Origin: Candidatus Pelagibacter sp.
GTDB lineage: Bacteria > Pseudomonadota > Alphaproteobacteria > Pelagibacterales > Pelagibacteraceae
NCBI GenBank assembly: GCA_029941985.1
Contig: JAPYTV010000060.1
Location: 1 to 5,266, forward strand
Length of the DNA stretch: 5,266 nucleotides
Direction of reading: 5' to 3'
The notes under the pieces are model-generated. The model ran no database searches. It was given only the letters and a program-made list of their open reading frames with translations, and was not told the DNA's origin. The position numbers and the translations under genes are program-made. Shown piece after piece: positions 1 to 5,266 of this stretch. Numbering within the stretch: position 1 is the first letter of the stretch; every line of letters begins with the position of its first letter.

Positions 1-32
1 AAATTAATATACTTTATAAGTATTTATTAAAA

Positions 33-806
33 ATGTTTACTAATAATTTTGACCCAGTTGCCTTTCAAATTTTTTCATTAGAAATTAGATGGTATTCGCT
101 CGCATATATCACAGGAATTATATTAGGTTGGCTATATTGCAAAAAAAAAATAATCAAAGATAAGATTTTATTCGATCTATTTGATGATTTTATTACATAT
201 TTGATCTTTGGTATCATTTTAGGAGGAAGATTAGGTTATGTTCTTTTTTACAACCTAAGTTATTATTTAGAAAATCCAATTGAAATTCTTATGGTCTGGA
301 ATGGTGGGATGTCATTTCATGGTGGTGTGATAGGAGTTATTTTAGCTACCTTACTTTTTTCAAAAAAAAGTACAATGAGTCACTTCATTTTTTTAGATTT
401 AGTTTCACTAGCTGCTCCTATTGGAATCTTTTTTGGAAGAATTGCAAATTTTATAAATTCAGAACTTTATGGAAGGCCAACAGATGCCCCTTGGTCAGTA
501 AAATTTATAATAATAGACGATATTAAAAGACACCCATCACAGTTATATGAGGCTTTTTTTGAGGGAATAATTTTATTTTTAATTCTTAAACACTTTACAA
601 AAAAAGATTACCTAAAAAAACCAGGATTAATATCTGCTATGTTTTTAATTTTTTACTCTTTATTTAGATTTACAACAGAATTTTTTAGAAATCCTGATCC
701 ACAAATTGGTTATATAGTGCTAAGCTTAACGCTTGGTCAAATTATAAGTATTGTTTTTTTAATTCTTGGTGGAATTTTATTTTTTTATAAGAAGAATGAA
801 AATTAA
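33..806 (+). CDS. lgt: Prolipoprotein diacylglyceryl transferase (Lgt)
   Basis: Lgt transfers the diacylglyceryl group of phosphatidylglycerol to the lipobox cysteine of prolipoproteins, the first step of lipoprotein maturation in the inner membrane. The 257-residue protein has about seven hydrophobic segments, as the family does (roughly residues 19-35, 54-74, 88-108, 119-139, 175-187, 198-215 and 228-250). Visible motifs are GGRLGYV (64-70), GGMSFHGG (91-98), the Lgt signature GRIANFINSELYGR (135-148), HPSQLYE (167-173), the RFTTEFFRNPDPQ stretch (212-224) and LGQ (234-236). H96, R136, N139, E144 and G147 match, with a constant offset of seven, the E. coli residues I remember as conserved or essential (H103, R143, N146, E151, G154). 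Full length is slightly shorter than in enterobacteria. The ATG start gives the usual FDPVxF...IRWYSLAY N-terminus, with no clear Shine-Dalgarno upstream. The last 11 bp overlap the next gene. Identification is secure. Confidence 0.97.
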   Translation: MFTNNFDPVAFQIFSLEIRWYSLAYITGIILGWLYCKKKIIKDKILFDLFDDFITYLIFGIILGGRLGYVLFYNLSYYLENPIEILMVWNGGMSFHGGVIGVILATLLFSKKSTMSHFIFLDLVSLAAPIGIFFGRIANFINSELYGRPTDAPWSVKFIIIDDIKRHPSQLYEAFFEGIILFLILKHFTKKDYLKKPGLISAMFLIFYSLFRFTTEFFRNPDPQIGYIVLSLTLGQIISIVFLILGGILFFYKKNEN

Positions 807-1842
807 AAAAAACAATTTATTAAGCATAGATAAATACATCGAGGAAGCTCTTTATAATAAAAAATTTGGATATTATATGACTAAAGATCCTTTTGGGAAA
901 AAGGGTGATTTTATTACAGCTCCCAACATCTCAATTTTATTTTCTGAAATGATTGCCATTTGGGTAATTTCTTTTTGGGAAAATCTAAAATGTCCAAAAG
1001 AGTTTAATTTAATTGAACTGGGTGCAGGTAATGGTGAAATGATGAAAATATTAATTAAGACTTTCAATCAATTTCCTAAATTTAAAAAAGCATGCAATAT
1101 CAATATTTTAGAAAAAAGCAATTTCCTTAAAAAATTACAAAAAGAAAACATTAAAGATAAAAAAATAAAATGGTTAAAAAATCTAAATGATTTAAATACT
1201 TTACCCTGTATATTTATTGCTAATGAATTTTTTGATGCCTTACCTATTAAACAATTTATTAAAAAAAAAAATAAATGGTATGAAAGACATGTTAAATTTA
1301 CCGAACATAAAAAGCCTAAATATGTTGATGTGTTATTTAATATGAAAAAATTTGAAAAAGAAATTCAACTTAAAATTTCTTATAAACAAAGATTTATTGA
1401 ATATTCTTCATTAACAATGAATTATTTTGAAAAGATTACTAAAAAAATAAAATTCAATAATGGAGGTATTTTGATTATAGATTATGGATACTTAGATAAA
1501 AAGTTCAAAAACACTATTCAGGCAGTATCTAAACACAAATATAAAAATGTATTAAGCAACTTTAGTAAATCAGATATTACATATAATTTAAGTTTTTATT
1601 TGATTGAACAAATAGTAAAAAAATTTGGTTTATTTAATTCAATAACTACTAATCAAAAAAAATTTTTGATAAAATTGGGTATATTTCAAAGAGCTGAAAT
1701 ATTAACTAAAAATATGCCATTTACTAAAAAGGCAGACATTTATTTTAGGATTAAAAAATTAGTTGATGAAAATGCTATGGGTGATCTATTTAAAGTAATG
1801 TTAGTTACTAATAAAAACAATAAATTTCAATTAGGCTTTTAA
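796..1842 (+). CDS. MidA/NDUFAF7-type class I SAM-dependent methyltransferase (COG1565, DUF185)
   Basis: This is a putative protein arginine methyltransferase of the family that includes mitochondrial NDUFAF7/MidA, which methylates the NDUFS2 subunit of complex I. The bacterial substrate is not settled; NuoD is a reasonable guess. From the ATG at 796 the protein has 348 residues. It shows the family N-terminus with GYYM (25-28), GDFITAP (37-43), a SAM-binding motif I LIELGAGNG (72-80), ANEFFDALP (142-150), GGILIIDYG (223-231), the QAVSKHK stretch (242-248), a degenerate DITYNLSF (260-267), LGIFQRAEIL (294-303) and a C-terminal MGDLFKVML (328-336). An in-frame TTG at 766 would add ten residues inside lgt. 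The ATG fits the family start better and overlaps lgt by 11 bp, which suggests translational coupling. Motif I differs from the usual ELGPGRGTLM. The family call is firm; the substrate is inference. Confidence 0.9.
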   Translation: MKIKKNNLLSIDKYIEEALYNKKFGYYMTKDPFGKKGDFITAPNISILFSEMIAIWVISFWENLKCPKEFNLIELGAGNGEMMKILIKTFNQFPKFKKACNINILEKSNFLKKLQKENIKDKKIKWLKNLNDLNTLPCIFIANEFFDALPIKQFIKKKNKWYERHVKFTEHKKPKYVDVLFNMKKFEKEIQLKISYKQRFIEYSSLTMNYFEKITKKIKFNNGGILIIDYGYLDKKFKNTIQAVSKHKYKNVLSNFSKSDITYNLSFYLIEQIVKKFGLFNSITTNQKKFLIKLGIFQRAEILTKNMPFTKKADIYFRIKKLVDENAMGDLFKVMLVTNKNNKFQLGF

Positions 1843-1843
1843 A

Positions 1844-2605
1844 TTGATTAAATCAAAAAAACTATCTTTGGTTAAAGACATAAAACATGCTTTTTTTAAT
1901 AAGTTAGGTGGGAAGTCACAAGGTATATATAAAAGTTTAAATTGTGGTCTTGGCTCAGCTGATAAAAAAAAAGATATATTAAGCAACTTAAAAACTGTTA
2001 TTAGAAAAATTAATACTAAACCTAAAAAGATTATTTTACTCAATCAAATTCATAGTAGTAAATTTTATTATATTGATAAAAAAACTAAATTTGTAAAAAA
2101 AAAATTTAGCGGTGATGCAATAATCACAAATAAAAAAAATATACCTATAGGCGTATTAACTGCAGATTGTGCTCCAATACTAATTCACGATCAGAAAAAT
2201 AAAATGATCGCAGCAATACATGCCGGCTGGAAAGGTGCATACAGAGGTGTAATAAAAAATGTAATAAAATTTATGTTAAAAAAAGGTTGTGATACAGAGA
2301 CTATGACAGCAGTTATTGGACCATGTATATCAACTAAAAATTATCAAGTAAAACAAGACTTTATAAAAAAAATTTTAAAAAAAGATAAAAAAAATAAAAT
2401 CTTTTTTAAAAAAATTAAAAATAAAACTTATTTTAACTTAAATAGTTACATTTGTTCTCAATTAAAAAGCCTAAATATAAAGAATATAGAAATAATTAAT
2501 AAAGATACATTTAATGAAAAAAACAATTTTTTCAGTGCGAGAAGATCTATTAGTCGCAATGAGAATGATTATGGTAGAAATATTTCAATAATTATGATTA
2601 ATTAA
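1844..2605 (+). CDS. pgeF: Peptidoglycan editing factor PgeF / YfiH-YlmD family (DUF152, laccase-domain) protein
   Basis: This family comprises cytosolic zinc enzymes, once called polyphenol oxidases. Members have purine nucleoside phosphorylase/adenosine deaminase activity, and E. coli YfiH is described as editing out wrongly incorporated L-Ser from muropeptide precursors. The 253-residue protein has the metal-site residues: H70 in LLNQIH, C109 in TADCAPIL and H126 in AAIHAGWKG. It also has an N-terminal HAFFNKLGG...LNCGLGS block (15-38), SGDAIIT (89-95), IGPCISTKNYQV (158-169) and the terminal FFSARR...DYGRNISII block (229-250). All expected motifs and the normal length are present, so it should be active. 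No in-frame ATG precedes the conserved N-terminus, and an in-frame stop lies at 1832-1834, so the start must be non-ATG. TTG at 1844, one base after the midA stop, is preferred; TTG at 1868 is the alternative. The protein is very lysine-rich. Substrate assignment follows the family only. Confidence 0.93.
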   Translation: MIKSKKLSLVKDIKHAFFNKLGGKSQGIYKSLNCGLGSADKKKDILSNLKTVIRKINTKPKKIILLNQIHSSKFYYIDKKTKFVKKKFSGDAIITNKKNIPIGVLTADCAPILIHDQKNKMIAAIHAGWKGAYRGVIKNVIKFMLKKGCDTETMTAVIGPCISTKNYQVKQDFIKKILKKDKKNKIFFKKIKNKTYFNLNSYICSQLKSLNIKNIEIINKDTFNEKNNFFSARRSISRNENDYGRNISIIMIN

Positions 2606-2614
2606 TGATCTCAA

Positions 2615-3547
2615 ATGAAATTATTATCTGGAAACAGCAATAAAGCTCTAAGTAAAAAAATTTCAATAAAACTTAAATCTAAATTAATTAATTCCAGTAT
2701 TAGAAAATTTGCTGATGGCGAAATTTATATTGAAATTAATGAAAATATTAGAGGTAATAGTATTTTTATAATTCAATCAACATCTTCACCAGTTAACGAT
2801 AATTTAATGGAACTATTGCTTTGTATTGATGCTCTAAAAAGATCATCTGCAAAAAATATTACTGCTGTTATTCCTTACTTTGGATATGCAAGGCAGGATA
2901 GAAAGGTAGCACCAAGAACTTCTATATCTGCAAAATTAGTTTCAAATTTAATTACTAAAGCTGGAGCAGATAGAATTGTAACTGTAGATCTTCATGCTGG
3001 TCAAATTCAAGGATTTTTTGATATACCTGTTGATAACTTATTTTCTACACCTATTTTTGCGAGACATGTTAAAAAAAACATAAAAAGTAAAAACATTATT
3101 TGTGTTGCTCCTGATGTGGGAGGAACTGAAAGAGCTAGAGCTCTTGGTAAATTATTAGATATAGGCTTAGCAATTGTTGATAAAAGAAGACCTGCTCCTG
3201 GCAAATCAAAAGTAATGAATGTAATCGGAAATGTTAAAGGTAAAACTTGTATTATTGTTGATGATATTATCGACTCTGGAGGTACAATTGTAAACGCAGC
3301 TCAAGCACTCATAGAAAGAGGAGCTAAAGAAGTTTATGTTTATATCACTCACGGTGTATTAAGTGGAGAAGCGGTAGAAAAAATTAAAAAATCAAAAATT
3401 AAAAAATTAGTAATAACAGATACTATAGATAACAATGAAAGAGTTAAGAAAGCTCGAAATATTGAAGTTTTAACAATATCTAACTTGATGGGTGAAGCAA
3501 TAAAACGTATTTCTAATTCAACATCGGTTTCAGATCTATTTAAATAA
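2615..3547 (+). CDS. prs: Ribose-phosphate pyrophosphokinase (PRPP synthetase, class I)
   Basis: The enzyme makes 5-phosphoribosyl-1-diphosphate from ribose 5-phosphate and ATP, feeding purine, pyrimidine, histidine, tryptophan and NAD synthesis in the cytosol. The 310 residues match the usual bacterial length. Both halves of the tandem phosphoribosyltransferase fold are visible. The N-terminus is MKLLSGNSN, followed by KFADGE (31-36), the ATP-site YARQDRK (91-97), the family signature DLHAGQIQGFFDIPVDNL (125-142, with H127 the conserved histidine) and PDVGGTERA (166-174). The flexible catalytic loop DKRRPAPGKSKVM spans 189-201 (K190, R192), and the ribose-5-phosphate-binding loop VDDIIDSGGT spans 215-224. 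The gene lies 9 bp after pgeF and upstream of rplY, as is common in alphaproteobacteria. The ATG gives exactly the family N-terminus, although no Shine-Dalgarno is obvious. Identification is secure. Confidence 0.98.
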   Translation: MKLLSGNSNKALSKKISIKLKSKLINSSIRKFADGEIYIEINENIRGNSIFIIQSTSSPVNDNLMELLLCIDALKRSSAKNITAVIPYFGYARQDRKVAPRTSISAKLVSNLITKAGADRIVTVDLHAGQIQGFFDIPVDNLFSTPIFARHVKKNIKSKNIICVAPDVGGTERARALGKLLDIGLAIVDKRRPAPGKSKVMNVIGNVKGKTCIIVDDIIDSGGTIVNAAQALIERGAKEVYVYITHGVLSGEAVEKIKKSKIKKLVITDTIDNNERVKKARNIEVLTISNLMGEAIKRISNSTSVSDLFK

Positions 3548-3591
3548 TTTACTTGAGTTATTGAAAACATATGTTAAAAATCCATGTTTTT

Positions 3592-4314
3592 ATGAATTCA
3601 CTTGAAGCAAGTATTAGAAATACCAAGTCAAAAGGAGATGTAAGATCTCTTAGAGCAAGCGGTAACGTTCCAGCAATAATATATGGTGGCAGTGAACAAA
3701 ACGAAAAAATTTCTATACCACAAAAAATACTTAAACTTTTAATTGAAAAAGAAAATTTTTTATCAAACATTATAACTCTCAATGTTGATGGTAAGCCTCA
3801 GAATGTTTTACCTAGAGAAATTAAATATAATGTTATAACTGACAATCCTATCCATATTGACTTTCTTAGAATCGTAAAAGGTGTAAGAGTAAGAATAGAA
3901 GTCCCAGTACAATTTATTAATCAGGAAAAATCACCCGGCTTAAAAAGAGGAGGTGTATTAAATATAGTTAGAAGAAAAATAGAATTAAAATGCCCTAGTG
4001 AAAAAATTCCAGATGGAATAACAATCGATCTTGATGGAGTTGATATTGGTGAAAGTTTTAAAATTTCTTCTATCAAATTAGAGGAGGACGTTACTCCAAC
4101 TATTCAAGGTAGAGATTTTGTAATAGCTACACTAGCAGCACCTACAGTAATGAAAGAACCTGAAAAACCTGCTGAAGCTGCTGAAGGAGAAGATGCAGAA
4201 GCTGTGACAGAAGGAGCTGAAGCAGCAACTGGAGCAACTGCCGAAGGTGACAAAAAAGATGGCGAAGAAAAAAAAGCTCCTGCAGAAAAAAAAGCTCCTG
4301 CAGAAAAAAAATAA
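3592..4314 (+). CDS. rplY: Large-subunit ribosomal protein bL25, CTC (general stress) type, with extended tail
   Basis: bL25 binds 5S rRNA in the central protuberance of the 50S subunit. From the ATG at 3592 the protein has 240 residues. It has an N-terminal 5S-binding domain (about 1-94) with SLRASGNVPAIIYGG (19-33) and HIDFLRI (88-94). A second CTC-type beta domain (about 96-183) contains SPGLKRGGVLNIVRRKIELK (114-133), IPDGITIDLDGVDIGES (139-155) and GRDFVIATLAAP (173-184). From about residue 188 a disordered tail rich in Ala, Glu and Lys begins acidic and ends lysine-rich, with two perfect copies of an APAEKK-encoding unit. An upstream in-frame ATG at 3571 would add MLKIHVF. I prefer 3592 because family members start about ten residues before the first conserved arginine; neither start has a convincing Shine-Dalgarno. 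The domain call is secure and the start uncertain. Confidence 0.93.
   Translation: MNSLEASIRNTKSKGDVRSLRASGNVPAIIYGGSEQNEKISIPQKILKLLIEKENFLSNIITLNVDGKPQNVLPREIKYNVITDNPIHIDFLRIVKGVRVRIEVPVQFINQEKSPGLKRGGVLNIVRRKIELKCPSEKIPDGITIDLDGVDIGESFKISSIKLEEDVTPTIQGRDFVIATLAAPTVMKEPEKPAEAAEGEDAEAVTEGAEAATGATAEGDKKDGEEKKAPAEKKAPAEKK
4276..4311 (+). repeat. 18-bp perfect tandem repeat (two copies) at the 3' end of rplY
   Basis: Two identical 18-bp units, each gctcctgcag followed by eight A, occupy 4276-4293 and 4294-4311. The preceding nine bases (4267-4275, g plus eight A) match the end of the same unit, so there are about 2.5 copies. The unit is in frame and encodes APAEKK, and the stop codon follows the second copy directly. 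Each unit contains an A8 run. Recent slippage or unequal exchange is the likely origin, so copy number may vary between relatives. Confidence 0.93.
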
Positions 4315-4356
4315 TCTAATTACAGTGAAAATTTCCAGTTTTGATTTAAAAAAATT

Positions 4357-4917
4357 ATGCTCTTATTTGTAGGTTTAGGTAACCCAACTCCTGATAGTGA
4401 AAATAATAGACACAATATTGGTTTTAAAATGATTGATGTACTTAATCAAAAATTTGGGTTAACAAAGCAAAAACCAAAATTCAAAGGATTATTAACTACT
4501 GGAAACATTAGTGAAAAAAAAGTTTATGCAATCAAACCATTAACTTTTATGAATAATTCTGGCATTTGTATTCGTGAATTAATAGAATATTTCAAAATAG
4601 GCGTTGAAGATGTAACAGTTTTTCATGATGATCTAGATATTGATTTTGGAAAAGTAAAAGCAAAGTTTGGTGGTTCAAGTGCTGGTCATAATGGAATTGA
4701 ATCAATAGATAAATTTATTGGCAAAGAATATTCTCGAGTAAGAATTGGAATTGGAAAACCAAAAACAAAAGCTAGTGTATCTGACCATGTTCTGAAAGAC
4801 TTCGATGATGATGAAATGCTGGAATTAAAAAAAATTACAAACAATATAGTTAATTCAATATCTATTCTAATTGATAAAAAATTAGATCTATTTTCTAGTA
4901 CAGTAAATAATAAATAA
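4357..4917 (+). CDS. pth: Peptidyl-tRNA hydrolase (Pth)
   Basis: Pth cleaves the ester bond of peptidyl-tRNAs that drop off the ribosome, recycling tRNA; it is essential in most bacteria. The 186 residues are close to the family's usual length of about 190. Catalytic and substrate-contact positions are present: N9 in VGLGNP (5-10), the catalytic histidine H19 in RHNIGF (18-23), N66 in TFMNNSG (63-69), D91 in FHDDLD (89-94) and N112 in GHNG (110-113). RVRIGIGKP (127-135) is also typical. The usual Tyr and Thr ahead of RHN (YxxTRHN) are not seen; the sequence reads SENNRHN. The gene follows rplY after 42 bp and its stop codon abuts the ychF ATG with no gap. The ATG at 4357 gives the standard LLFVGLGNP start. 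Identification is secure. Confidence 0.97.
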   Translation: MLLFVGLGNPTPDSENNRHNIGFKMIDVLNQKFGLTKQKPKFKGLLTTGNISEKKVYAIKPLTFMNNSGICIRELIEYFKIGVEDVTVFHDDLDIDFGKVKAKFGGSSAGHNGIESIDKFIGKEYSRVRIGIGKPKTKASVSDHVLKDFDDDEMLELKKITNNIVNSISILIDKKLDLFSSTVNNK

Positions 4918-5266
4918 ATGAGTTTCAAGTGTGGGATTGTTGGATTGCCAAATGTTGGTAAGTCAACTTTGTTTAATGCTCTTACGAATTCTAGCAAAGC
5001 CCAGGCTGCAAACTTTCCTTTTTGTACCATTGATCCAAATGTTGGTATTGTTCCGGTCCCAGATGAAAGATTGGAAAAATTAATTGAAGTATCTAAATCA
5101 AAAAAGAAAATAAATACTACAATATCTTTTGTTGATATTGCAGGACTTGTAGAGGGCGCCTCAAAAGGTGAAGGATTAGGAAATAAATTTTTATCTCATA
5201 TAAGAGAAGTTGATGCAATAATTCATATGATTAGATGTTTTGACTCTGATGATATTCAAAACGTAA
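4918..5266 (+). CDS. ychF: Redox-regulated NTPase YchF/OLA1, N-terminal part (cut by window end)
   Basis: YchF is a ribosome-associated Obg-family NTPase that prefers ATP to GTP and is linked to translation and stress responses. Only the first 116 codons of a protein that is usually about 360 residues are present; the frame is open to the last base. Visible motifs are the G1/P-loop GLPNVGKST (9-17), the switch-I-like ANFPFCTIDPN (31-41) and the G3 DIAGLVEGASKGEGLG. In G3 the catalytic Gln of classical GTPases is replaced by Leu, the mark of HAS-NTPases. IHMIRCF follows near the right edge. G4, the coiled-coil insert and the TGS domain would lie outside the window. The ATG directly follows the pth TAA stop, and pth-ychF is a widespread bacterial gene pair, so co-translation is likely. 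Identification is secure despite truncation. Confidence 0.97.
   Translation, partial: MSFKCGIVGLPNVGKSTLFNALTNSSKAQAANFPFCTIDPNVGIVPVPDERLEKLIEVSKSKKKINTTISFVDIAGLVEGASKGEGLGNKFLSHIREVDAIIHMIRCFDSDDIQNV

Noticed and set aside
1..32. Possible promoter before lgt (TATAAG-like bases near 15-20)
   Set aside because: The 32 bases are almost all A/T, so a -10-like match is expected by chance, and no -35 region is visible within the window.
873..1067. Short minus-strand open frame inside the methyltransferase gene
   Set aside because: It overlaps the most conserved part of the + strand gene and has no supporting signal.
1831..2043. Minus-strand open frame with a hydrophobic N-terminus at the midA-pgeF junction
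   Set aside because: The hydrophobicity comes from the complement of lysine-rich AT-rich codons; the pgeF family motifs on the + strand explain the region.
3007..3204. Minus-strand open frame inside prs
   Set aside because: It is antisense to the PRPP synthetase core and shows no independent evidence of coding.
3548..3600. Possible internal promoter before rplY (TTGAGT and TTGAAA as -35-like boxes)
   Set aside because: No -10-like box lies at acceptable spacing from either hexamer.
3349..3782. Two minus-strand open frames (3349-3570 and 3558-3782) across the prs-rplY junction
   Set aside because: They oppose conserved coding sequence, show no family motif and have no ribosome site. Shadow frames are expected here.
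4315..4356. Possible terminator between rplY and pth (A/T-rich spacer with T and A runs)
   Set aside because: I could find no stem of useful length before a T-run on the + strand, and the pth gene continues in the same direction.
4686..5030. 114-codon open frame on the minus strand across the pth-ychF junction
   Set aside because: It lies entirely opposite two well-conserved genes, has no recognisable domain, and reads as the complement of their codons.
1..5266. Search for a novel accessory system, mobile element, CRISPR array or tRNA
   Set aside because: Every frame is accounted for by conserved housekeeping genes with tiny spacers; there are no spaced repeats, inverted terminal repeats or RNA-gene-like foldings that I can see.

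Overview
The window is a gene-dense, strongly AT-rich stretch in which all seven recognisable genes lie on the + strand, in the order lgt, midA-like, pgeF, prs, rplY, pth, ychF. The last gene runs off the right edge. Junctions are very tight: one 11-bp overlap, gaps of 0, 1 and 9 bp, and two short spacers of about 42-44 bp. No stretch over 50 bases lacks a gene, apart from the first 32 bases, which hold nothing I can assign. I see no convincing terminator or internal promoter, so the simplest reading is one long operon or two fused short ones.

Organism (inference): the A/T-heavy codon use, lysine/isoleucine/asparagine-rich proteins, minimal spacers, weak Shine-Dalgarno signals and alphaproteobacterial gene order all suggest a streamlined marine alphaproteobacterium of the SAR11/Pelagibacterales type. 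Two points favour Alphaproteobacteria: an NDUFAF7/MidA-type methyltransferase between lgt and pgeF, and a CTC-type L25 gene between prs and pth. A ribosomal or genome-wide comparison would be needed to name the taxon.

Layout: positions 33-806 encode the prolipoprotein diacylglyceryl transferase Lgt (inner membrane, lipoprotein maturation). Positions 796-1842 encode a MidA/NDUFAF7-type SAM-dependent methyltransferase. Positions 1844-2605 encode a YfiH/PgeF multicopper-oxidase-like (DUF152) enzyme with a TTG start. Positions 2615-3547 encode PRPP synthetase. Positions 3592-4314 encode ribosomal protein bL25 of the CTC type, with a low-complexity tail that contains an 18-bp tandem repeat. Positions 4357-4917 encode peptidyl-tRNA hydrolase. 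Positions 4918 to the end encode the N-terminal third of the NTPase YchF/OLA1.

The genes combine envelope maintenance (Lgt, PgeF), nucleotide supply (Prs) and translation (bL25, Pth, YchF); MidA may link to respiratory complex I. This is a conserved housekeeping block, not an accessory island. I found no mobile element, CRISPR array, RNA gene or evidence of an undescribed system. The observations worth a second look are small: start-codon choices, the bL25 tail and its repeat, a divergent SAM motif, and long A-tracts inside essential genes.
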